Part shown: in pieces, positions 19,401-29,205 of the stretch
How the letters are laid out: each line of letters begins with the position of its first letter
Numbering within the stretch: position 1 is the first letter of the stretch
DNA from: Oopsacas minuta
Lineage: Eukaryota > Porifera > Hexactinellida > Lyssacinosida > Leucopsacidae
Direction: 5' to 3'
DNA: 64,000 nucleotides
Assembly: GCA_024704765.1 (NCBI GenBank)
Contig: JAKMXF010000354.1
Coordinates: 186,690 to 250,689, forward strand
Translations under genes and position numbers: made by a program
The notes under the pieces: model-generated
What the model was told of the DNA's origin: nothing
Database searches by the model: none
What the model saw: only the letters and a program-made list of their open reading frames with translations

Positions 19401-22400
19401 TGTCTAATAACCAGACAGCTAAGATACACGATCTAGAGAGTGTGCTAGCTTCTACTCAAAAGAAAGTAGAACAGCGGGAGAGAGAGTTGGTAGAGGCTAG
19501 AGACAACCTCAAAAAGGCAGAGAGTGGAGCTATTGTAATGGATTTACAGGAGGAGAGTTCTCGCATGAAATTGAGGGTAGCTGAGCTAGAGCAGAAGTGT
19601 AAAGCTATGGAGAATAGAGTATGCAAATCCAATGAACACGTAGAACATTACAAGACTATTAGTGAAGCTGCTGAGCATCAGATCAAAGAGAATTTAGAAA
19701 CAAGTGAGACATTCCGCAATGAAATGGAGAGTAAATTGAGTGAGAGAGATGAGAGGGAATCAGAGCTTCAAGCTGAGGTATCAGACCTGGAGAGAGAATG
19801 TCGTGAGTTAAGAGAATCTATTAAACAGCTGGAGACTACACATACTACAACTCTATCAAACAGAGAGATAGACCTACAGTACACTAAAAATCTACTCAAG
19901 GAAGCTCAGGCTAATTTAGCCCTGCTGGAAGGGAAGGAAACTATGGCACGTGAGGATGTGTTGTTACATGAAAGAGTGTCACAAGAGACACAGGATAAGT
20001 ACGAGAGAGAAGTTATAGAGCATGGAAAGACTGTAGAAGTATTATGTCGTTCAAAAGATGAGTTATCATCTCTCAAACTCAAACTACAAGTTGCTGAGCA
20101 AGAAGCTAATCAACATCTATTCAAGTTGGAAGAGGGTAAACAGAATTGGGATGAATTGAAACTAATAGGAGAGAGTAGGATTGAACAGCTGACAATTCAG
20201 CTGACTGATGCTCAATCACAGAATAAACTCCTATTCTCACAGCTGGAGAGCATCAATGCTAAACTAATAACTCTACAATCTGACAGAAATATTTCTACCC
20301 AATCGACTGAGGAAACACATCACACAACAAGCCTCTTAACTTTAAAAGAATCTGAGGATCAGCTGAGAGAGTTAATACGTCATATCCGTAGAGAAAAGGA
20401 GATTGTAGAAACTAAGTTTGAATTAGCTGAATCAGAACGTGTTCGACTTTCTGAAACATGTAAACGCTACGAATCTGAGCTAGAGGAGACAAGAACTGCT
20501 CTAGCAGGGGAGCAGGAGGCCCTAAGAGCTCAAGCAGAAACTGTAGCACAACACTCTCAGTTACTAGAGAAAGTCAATACACTTAATCTCCTGCAAGAGA
20601 GCAATAGAGTACTCAGAGAAGATAAAAACAGTTTTGAAAAGAAATCTAATTCTCTCTCAGGGCAGCTCAAAGAGAAAGTAGAAGAGTTATTCTCTGTAAA
20701 GGAATCTAACAAGACTCTAACTTCACAAAAAGAGACACTCTTAGCCGAGAAGACAGCTCTCAAGAACGAGGTCGCTCGATGGCAGGCTAGAGTAAATCAG
20801 CTGTTGGAAGTATACGATAAAATGGATCCTGAAGAATTCAGAGAACTACAAAGTCTGAAAGAGGAGCATTTAACTAAAATTTCAGATTTAACAGACCGTG
20901 TTAAACAGATGGATGATGAACGAAATGAACAAAAACACAGAATAAAGTTACTTGAAGATAGATTATCACAGCTCCTTTCAGAGAGTGAATCCACTCATGA
21001 TAAACATGCTACAGAACTCAAAGAAATGAGTGAGAAATTGTCAGTGAAAGAAGAAGAGCTAAAGACGAAATCAGAAAATAGTAAAAAATTCGCACAGGCT
21101 GCTAGAAACTGGAAGACTCGATTCGAGGAGAAAAATACCAAATTCCAAGAGATTGAGAAAAACCTCAACGAGCTTAAAACTGCCAATCTACAAGAGAAGT
21201 CTCGTTCAGAGGAGGAATGGCAAGAGCGGCAACAAGAATTAACTGAAAAGAACCAGGGATTAGAGGTTGAGAAGGCTGATATACAGCAACAACTGAATGA
21301 AACAAAAGCTGCTCTCGAAGAGAAATCCAGGAAGGTGGAGCGGATGCAAGACGGACTCAAAAAGTTAAACATCCGAGTACGTCAACAGACTAAAACTCTG
21401 GAAGAGAAAGTGAGTACCCTGAAGACTGAGAATACACAACTCAAGACTGCTAACGCTGAAAAAGAGGGACAACTACAAGCTCTCAAGAATCAACACCAAT
21501 CACAATTGTCCCAATTGGAAGCTAAATTTAAGCTAGAATCAAGTAGTAAAGTATCCAGTACACAGCCTTCTCCTGGTCATGCTAGCATTGCTCCCAGCAA
21601 ACAAGTAGCAGCTATCAAACCTAGCAAATTGAGTATTACTACTAATCCGACTGTAGTAGTTAACCCTATCTGTAGAGAACAGATCTCTGTATCTATTTCT
21701 CCCTTCACTTCCTCTGTGGTGACGTCATCCGCCCAACCCTCCTCTAGCTTACCACCCATTATGCCCACTGTGAGTAGTGACTGGCCTCAATACCCTTCTG
21801 AGTCTGATAACACTCCAGCGACCAATTTCAACCTCTCTCATGTCCAACTAGACCTGCAGACAGGGGTCACTACTCGCTCCAGTAGCAAGAGAAAGAGAGA
21901 GGAAGCAGAGGCAGCTACTACATCTACATCTGATCCTCAAGGTAAGAAGAATAAAGTCCTCACCACACCTCCTCCGGATACAGCTCAACTCCCTACTTCA
22001 TTGGCAGATGGTACTAGTGTTATTGACAGTAGTACTACTCACTCACATTCTCCTAACTCAACATATGGTAATCCTCCTCCTGTTATAGAGGAGAGTAGCT
22101 CTTCTCATCTGCAGGTTGTCCCTTCCTCTATGGATGACCTCTTACAGCCTTCTGCCATCTACTGCGAGCTATCTCCTTCAAATCCCGCCTCTGCTAGGTC
22201 CCCTCCTCGCCTCTTATTGCCTCCATCTTTTGAGAATTTTGGAGAGATAGAACATGCCGTGCCAAACACACCAATCCTCCAGCCAGGTAACCCTATCTCA
22301 GGACACACCTCTACAGGACACTCTGTACCCGTACCTCCTGATAGCTCCAGTATAAATATAGCATCTGATGAGGGACTAACTAATGACCATGAGCTAGATT

Positions 22401-23191
22401 TCGATATTGGTCATGACATTATACATACACATGGTACTTCTAGTCAGGAGGATAATCTCTACGGAGAATTTAGGAATCGTGTTGATGTTAATATAGCCTC
22501 TCCTACTCGTAACCTCCCATTCAGCTCTAATGCTGATTCTCCTTCCTCTACACCCGGACCTCAGGTATCCACCTCTACTAACAATCAGAACTCTTCCGTA
22601 TCAACTCGTCAGGAGGATCTATTGGGGACTGATGAGATCATGCTCCCGGAAACCTCAGAAGTTCCTCTCCTGCAGACAGAGACCGAGGAGCCTACCTCTG
22701 CAGCTGATGTCATTACTCGGATAGAACTACCTGAACCTACAGAGGGTGTGTCCTGTATAGAAATACCTCACGAGCTGTCCTATGATCAGCTGTCTTCCTC
22801 AGATGAGGAAACTCTGGACAGGGAAGAACACACTACCGTGGTTAGCTCAGATGACTCTGAATCTGAAGTTCCTTATGTCATAGATGAGTATGATAGCAGA
22901 GAGGCTAAGAAGGGTGGATCTGTAGAATCTGTATCAGATGGAGAGATAGATGACCAGCTGCAGCCAGATATTGAAATTATTGATCCCTCAGAACCTAGTG
23001 GGTCTCTCCCTGAGAGTTCAAGTAAGACGACACAACCAAGATATATACCCATCACGTGGGGTGGTACTTCTCCTGTTACCCAGCCCAAGTCTAGGAGAGG
23101 ATTGTTACCCCCTGATACCCTACCACCCACCTCTTCCAAAGGCACTGGTCACAAAGGATTGAAAAATCCTCTAAAACGACCACCAAAGTAA
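16454..23191 (+). CDS. TPR: Nuclear basket nucleoporin TPR (Megator/Mlp)
   Basis: TPR builds the nuclear-pore basket and takes part in mRNA export and checkpoint scaffolding. Two exons, 16454-17530 and 17756-23191 (phase 0; donor GTAGGT, acceptor CTTACAG), give 2,170 residues. Human TPR is 2,363. Nearly 1,600 residues are predicted coiled coil. Family anchors: LASLYKESAEQSELK across the exon junction; the conserved block ITEIYSKYVEA with KIPLMRRQKEENDYL near 18000-18140; DAEVSSSSE with SFRSLEELQSRN near 18390-18470; and IRHIRREKEIVETKFELAE near 20380. After about 21540 the chain becomes Ser/Thr/Pro-rich and then acidic, ending in a basic tail (LKNPLKRPPK) that may be a nuclear localisation signal. 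A Ser/Asp/Glu-rich extension of about 115 residues precedes the coiled coil and is not seen in human TPR. FG repeats are absent, as expected. Confidence 0.95.
17531..17755 (+). other. TPR: Single TPR intron, 225 bp
   Basis: GTAGGT..CTTACAG. Its removal joins codons in phase 0 and restores the conserved SELK-VSELL junction. Nothing else is seen inside it. Confidence 0.85.
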
Positions 23192-23792
23192 TTCTTACAT
23201 TTTCTTCTAACAAACTAATAACCAGCAGCTAAGATTGTTGTGTTACTCTAACTTTACATTTATTTCCTTTATTATTAGTAAATTTATAATTAGTTCTTAA
23301 TTGGCTTATGGTTATATACAATATTTCTTGTAACTTAATTACATCTTACATATAATACATGTAATTAACGCGTTTTCTTTAGTTTATAACTCTTGTGGCT
23401 ATTGTTGCCCTAAACGAAGGTTTGTAGAGAAACAAATTATGTACGAATTGTAATTTTGCTAAATTATGATCCTTGACATGTGACATGAACGATTGGAACT
23501 GAAGCCCACCATACACGATGCAACAAAGTTACATGAAATTTGTTTTTGGAATTTTGAGGGCAATTTTGTGTATGCAACATTGTTCCGCCATTTATGGTAA
23601 GAGTTGTACAGAAACTTGTTGCATGAAATAGGAACAAGTTCTATTTCCTGCAACAATGTTGCATCGTGTATAGTAGGTATAATTATTCATGAGCATGTCA
23701 GTTATTCCACCTGGTATATTCAGAAATCTTGACTAATGAAGCAAGTTAATTCTACTGTCCTACTAAACACATTCTGTTAGAATATTATATTC
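23192..23792. other. TPR-TAF8 intergenic region
   Basis: 601 bases contain the TPR 3' UTR and an inverted-repeat element (23505-23678). No gene is present. Confidence 0.5.
23505..23678. mobile_element. Inverted-repeat MITE with ATACACGATGCAACA ends
   Basis: The left arm, CCACCATACACGATGCAACA, recurs reverse-complemented at the right end as CTACTATACACGATGCAACA. Similarity continues inward (AAGTTACATGAAAT against TTGTTGCAGGAAAT). There is no coding capacity. I cannot assign the superfamily: no clear target duplication is visible. Confidence 0.6.
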
Positions 23793-24521
23793 ATGACTGA
23801 TCCTAATTTCGCTGCATTAAGTGCATGCTCTGCTGCTATTTGCAGTACATCTGGCTTCAGTAAGATACGTCCTACTGCTCTCTCCCTCCTTACTAACCAC
23901 CTGCAATCATACATCATAGAAATAGGAGAGGCTAGTAAGAATCTATCAGAGCATGCCAGACGTACTAACCCTACACTTCAAGATGTTATATTAGCGTTAA
24001 AGAAATTAGGAATAGACTTTACTACTCTTGTATCTATCCCTAATTCATCATCTCATACTCCTGTATGTAAGCAAGTCCTCCCCAATCCTATCCCTAGACC
24101 CCTCTCAGTAGGTGTCAAACAATCACAACCCCCTTCAATCCCCTCACACCTCCCATCATTCCCTGACCCCCATACCTATCTCTCCACCCCCGCTCAATCC
24201 AAAGACCCTCCTTCTTACAAGGAACAACGTGCTAAGATGGCAGAACAGCGGAGATTAGGAGCTGAGAGTCTGATCAGATATTTTGCTCGAACTGGACAAG
24301 TGTGTCCTGTACTCGGTACTGAAATAGAGGATGATGAGAATTTAGAAAATCTATTCTTTCTAACCGCTACTCCACATACACAACCTGCTTATCTCTCAGC
24401 TCTCTTGTCTAAGAGATATATCACAGCTGGGGTTATTAACCGCACGAAAGGAGATGGAAACATAGACAGTAATCCTTTTCTTAAACCTGCTAAGAGAATT
24501 AAACTCAGAATTTCATTGTGA
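23793..24521 (+). CDS. TAF8: TFIID subunit TAF8
   Basis: TAF8 is a histone-fold subunit of TFIID that pairs with TAF10 and links to TAF2. The intronless frame gives 242 residues (human about 310). Residues 8-78 fit a histone fold (KIRPTALSLLTNHLQSYI then TLQDVILALKKLGID), followed by the signature LPSFPDPHTYLSTPA near residue 125, the part of TAF8 that follows the histone fold in all family members, and a KEQRAKMAEQRR segment. The C-terminus ends with a basic stretch (PAKRIKLRISL), probably the nuclear localisation signal. The next gene, FBXO21, starts 78 bases downstream on the same strand. Confidence 0.93.
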   Translation: MTDPNFAALSACSAAICSTSGFSKIRPTALSLLTNHLQSYIIEIGEASKNLSEHARRTNPTLQDVILALKKLGIDFTTLVSIPNSSSHTPVCKQVLPNPIPRPLSVGVKQSQPPSIPSHLPSFPDPHTYLSTPAQSKDPPSYKEQRAKMAEQRRLGAESLIRYFARTGQVCPVLGTEIEDDENLENLFFLTATPHTQPAYLSALLSKRYITAGVINRTKGDGNIDSNPFLKPAKRIKLRISL

Positions 24522-24599
24522 TTGCAATTGTAATATTGATAATTGATTTATTTATTGATACCATGTTTACGGTATTATCTCTACATATTAGCTAATAGA

Positions 24600-27500
24600 A
24601 TGGCTAAGAGCATAAATACACAATCCTCTCTCCTCATCAGTCTACCCAATGAAGTTATAGAACTCATATTATACTCAGAAAGCATTGACTATATCACTCT
24701 CACTAGATTATGTCTTGTGTGTCGTAGACTTAACACAATTATATCTTCAAACAAAATCTGGTATATGCAAACAAGGAGAAGGTTGTCTATCCTTTATATT
24801 CATATTAAATTATTTCGGCCGCTTACAAAATTATTTAATGATTTTTTGATATTCGGATTCGCAAATAATTGATAACCTCAATTCCCAGGACAAGTTTGCT
24901 ATTGTGATAATTATGGATACAATAATCCAATTTCACACATGTCATTTGCAATTATTATGTACAATAGACTCAGCTTAATAGAGTCACATCGAGACCAGGC
25001 CATTTCTGCCCGATTAACTGGAGTAATTTTTCCATAGATCTGTTTCTGACTAAGTGACTAAATTAACCTGTGGCTCTATTAAACAGAGTGTAATTTGCAA
25101 ATGACATGCTTGAAATCGGATTAAGCTTATATACTTAATAACGTTATGAATTTTTAGATGGAGAATATGGCATCATTGTGGAAGAGAAATACGGTTGAAG
25201 CAATCTGACATATTAGACTTGGCAGGTGTCACTGAATGGAAAGATGTATTTATGAATAGATTAATCCGTGAACAGACAGTTAACTCCTTTTTGGATAAAA
25301 TATCACATGATTATCTACTGCTTGATAAAGATAACGGTCTAGTGGATGATAGCAAGATTGAGAATTCTAATCTACTCTTAGGACAGGACTATCTGATGGA
25401 AACTTTAAGAGAAGTAAGGAAGTAATTACAAGTATATTATTTATACTTGTAAATAACCAATTAATAGCAACTCTTTATTCTAGTTAATAAGTGATGAAGA
25501 CTGCGATAGGAATCTTTCTCGCAAATTCTATGCATCTAGCGTGTATAGCTACTTTAAATGGAAACAACTTTTGTTTTCTTTAAATTTTGTATTCGGAGAA
25601 GATAGTTCTTCTTTCTGCAATACCATGGAGCATATCTCTATATGGCTGGATCGCTGGATGAACCCGACAGAGGATTTGGAGTATTTTGATTATTCAAGGG
25701 AGTTTGATTCGATGGCAGATAGAGCTAAACTTCAATTGACTGATGGTGCTTCTGAGTGGGATATAATAACTGCTATTGATAGGGTCATGTTCACAGAAGA
25801 TGGCTATCGTGTGAATGATAATTTCTATTCACATAAGAACTCCTACTTACATAACGTAATCTATATTTCTAATTTAATTGTGAATAGAGTATTCCATGAA
25901 TAAGCTCCTCGTTTGGACCTCTTGCGCTTGATTTCCCGAAGCTTCTTCTAAAGAAATTTGATCAAAAATTTGATCGAAGGGAATGAATATTCGTCGAATT
26001 GAATGTAATATTCCACTTCCGCTATTTAAGTAATATACTGTACTGTCAGGTCATTAACCAATCCCAGCAAAATCTAAATGAACAAGTTAGACACTAGCTA
26101 AAAGCATTGAACCAACAATAAGGGTCTGTATTATTAACCAAACTCAAAGAAAGTCTAAATCAACCAAGAAGTAAGAATATAACCTGAAATTACAATTCGT
26201 GGCTACTTACCTTTCTACGATACTTCCGTCACCCTACGCTTATTCTGAGGGACAGTATTGTATTATCACAATGATATTCACCTTGTAGGTATTGAGAACT
26301 AAGAAAGGTATTTACATCACTTTATCTGTGATATTTCAAGCAGTAGCCTCTAGACTGGGGCTAGTTCTCTTCCCAGTTAGTTTCCCACGCTGTTTTGCTT
26401 TGGGATATCAAGAGAATGCGTCGGAGACTGTCGGGGTATCACCGTCTAATAGAACACAGTTTATCGTATTTGTGGAAGGAAACAGAGTTCGTAAAGTTTC
26501 TGAGCAAGAGCTGAGTATATTGGACATTAATCAAAACACACTAGAGAATGTGAGCTAGCCTTATAAGCAATATAATTATATAATTATATATTTAAGCGTG
26601 CTTAATTTATTCATTTTCAGGTCATTTCTGGTCAATTCTAATCATTTCAGTCAGACGTGGGATCAAATACTTTGAAAAATATTTAATTACAAATGTGAAT
26701 ATATCTGACAGATAATCAAGGTTGTTTATACATAGTGGAATGGGAACTGGGGAACCAGTGGGCATGTTCGGATTATCGAAGATTCCGGATAATCGAAGTT
26801 CGGAATCTCTAGGTTGCATTGTACATACTAATAGTTTTAAAATATATTTGACCCCATGTCTGATTTCAGGTCAACACAGGCAATACATTCATCCCTTACA
26901 GTGTGGTTCCTCATTACTAAGTTGAGTTCAATCCACTCAATTACTTGTTAAATAACCTGAAATTGACCTGAAATATACCTGAAATGGCCGGTCCTGTGTG
27001 GCATATTTACCAAGCCTGGTCACACCTGTATTCTGTACTACGTAATTAATTTGATCGTTTGGCGAGCTTGCTAAGAATCCTAATTTGGCACTTAAAGTAT
27101 ATCTCAAATTGAATAAATGCAAAATTGGATTCAGCTTCACTCCTACCTAGCAGTTAATGCCAATTTTCTGTTGATATTCTGTGATGTCCCTAATTTGTTT
27201 ACATTATACTCATAACAACAATCAATATAAGTACATTATATACTCATAAGTGTAAAATTCGGATTCATTTGATTAACATAATTACATCTTTTTAAATATT
27301 CTAGTTATCTTCTATCGGAACTGTAACTGCTCGGATGCTGGCTAACATATCACTGAATCTGATTGACAAGGAATCTCATGATAGCGTGGAAGAATGTCTC
27401 TCCTACATAAAATCAACTGAACTCCTCTTGATATTTATTCCACAAATAGATAGAAGTATTAGTCAGTCACTTTTCAATGCTTATCTCAACCTCAATTATA

Positions 27501-28501
27501 ATACGAATAAGTGTTTGAATGATAGTGGGGATTCTTATCATATACAGACAAGTTTTGAACGATCTACTGACGATATATTCATAGAGATTCATACTCGACT
27601 GCCTACAACAGCACCTCATGTTAAGGTAACCTTTTACTGACTCGAGTGGATAATAGGAGAACAATTTGGGTGGACATTCGATTAATATTGGACAATTCGG
27701 GAGTACTTATTGTATGAAATACTATACAGTGCAACCTCTGTAAGTGAGGGAGGTCGAGTCGGCGAATCTCTTGATAAACTCCCACTCACCATTTATAATT
27801 TCAAATGTAAATATCCTTAAGCTGAGATTTTAAGTCAATATGTATAACCACTTCCTCCAACAACTGTTTTTCAATTATGTTTGTTGATAAGAATATGCTC
27901 TAAGGTAGTTGGTTGAATGTAAAAATTTGTAACAAATTTTCTACTGAAAAACTCAAAATTTCAATTCATCATAGTGATAAATACCTGTATTTTTTCTAAA
28001 TTTAGCACAAAAATTGATTATCCAAGAAAATATATAATAGAATTCCCCACTTATAGAGGTTCTACTGTATTATATAGCTACATTATGAGAATTTTCTGTT
28101 AGCAATAGCAAACTAATGGTACTTATTCTGTGAATAATTTAGTGTACTTCTAGGAATATCCTATTGGAATAATCGTAAGGCTGAATTCTAATAATCATTA
28201 TGGTGTTGTGTGTAAGTGGAGCACAGGCCCTGTTCTTTCCTCCTGTATTTATGGTGTTCTGATGGATGATAACCGTCGCGAAATACTGTATTGTGTTCAC
28301 GACATAACTCCGTGTTTGTCACCCCTTGAAACTAGACGAATAAATAATCCTCTGATCGGGAAATACTTCTCTCATTTCAATGGACTCTACTATCAACCTA
28401 TTCCTATAATGCGAAAACTATACCCTGATGATGAGGCCTATATGCATTCCTTATTTTCTAATTTTGCAGAAGTAGAATTTGTTTCTGAACAAACCATTTA
28501 G
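24600..28501 (+). CDS. FBXO21: F-box protein 21 (transglutaminase-like and HspQ/YccV-like domains)
   Basis: FBXO21 is the substrate receptor of an SCF (SKP1-CUL1) ubiquitin ligase. Six exons: 24600-24781, 25158-25413, 25484-25855, 26289-26549, 27305-27625 and 28154-28501, total 579 residues (human about 628). The first junction is phase 2 and the other four phase 0; all use GT..AG. Residues 10-55 form the F-box (LISLPNEVIELILYSESIDYITL). The middle carries the SirB1/transglutaminase-like region: SYLHNVLRTKKGIYITLSVI across the exon 3-4 join, then FQAVASRLGLVLFPVSFP, as in vertebrate FBXO21. The last exon is the YccV-like domain (YPIGIIVRLNSNNHYGVV, then IGKYFSHFNGLYYQP). Intron 4 holds a satellite fragment and intron 5 a 341-bp MITE. 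The start was chosen as the first ATG in frame upstream of the F-box. Confidence 0.92.
27095..27270 (+). repeat. Fragment of the 142-bp satellite family in FBXO21 intron 4
   Basis: GCAAAATTGGATTCAGC, AATTTGTTTACATTATACTCATA, ACAACAATCAATATAAG and AAATTCGGATTCA occur in the same order as in the arms at 11.6-12.0 kb. It is about 1.3 copies, diverged. Confidence 0.6.
27727..28067. mobile_element. Tigger/pogo-type MITE in FBXO21 intron 5
   Basis: The left end is CAGTGCAACCTCTGTAAGTG and the right end, reverse complemented, is CAGTAGAACCTCTATAAGTG. TA flanks both sides (27725-27726 and 28068-28069). The element is 341 bp and non-coding. Confidence 0.75.
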
Positions 28502-29205
28502 TTCTTAATATTTTGAAATGACGCAATCTAAGTAATTATGTGTATTTTATTACATTATCAATTATACAAGCACGCTTTCTTGCCTCCGCAATGTACGTAC
28601 GTACGTAAGGTACAGTCGAAATATCTGAGATCCGGGAAGTGTCATCTGCATGATGTCCGAATATCAGAAATAACAACACCTCTTGGGTAATAGCTTGGAG
28701 CATGTCTGTCTTGTGCCTCCTACTGAAATATGATTAGTATTGGTTTGGCATTGCTATGAGGCTATCCCTGTTAAATAACAACATTGCGCGCATCTTTTAG
28801 ATACACTCTTGTTGTGTTTAATGGATATCTCTCATTGTTTGTTGTCTCCAGTGTGCCTTGAAAAGTGTGTGTTAGATACTGCCCTTTAGATTGCATTCTA
28901 AATTATCAGTTGGGCTGATTGCTCTGTTCCAACAAAGTGTTTCTAAGCCACAGTTTCGAGATGCATGGCATTACGGTATAGAGAATAGAATAGTCTGGTG
29001 GCTAAGAAACGTGTTTTCGTGAAGACATAAACTCTATTATGAGAATTTACCAGAAATTAAACATTTTTGAACTGATTCAGAAAATCATGCCCAGACCTTG
29101 GCAGTTCGACTGTATTATATATTATTATTCTATCACTAAGATTAATCCTATCCCAATACTAGATATATAATATTCATAGCATTACGAATAGCTGCATATA
29201 TTCCA
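28502..29205. other. FBXO21-BAG6 intergenic region
   Basis: 704 bases, mostly one MITE (28613-29112). A short GTAC-repeat tract precedes it (28592-28606). The BAG6 5' UTR and promoter must lie in or right after the element. Confidence 0.5.
28613..29112. mobile_element. Tigger-like MITE upstream of BAG6
   Basis: The ends CAGTCGAAATATCTGAGATC and, reverse complemented, CAGTCGAACTGCCAAGGTCT are related, with TA on both sides (28611-28612 and 29113-29114). About 500 bp, no ORF. It ends 93 bases before the BAG6 start codon. Confidence 0.6.

Noticed and set aside
21577-21768. Antisense frames within TPR, FBXO21, BAG6, sacsin and the GPCR
   Set aside because: They are shadows of strongly supported coding exons on the other strand and show no independent domain.
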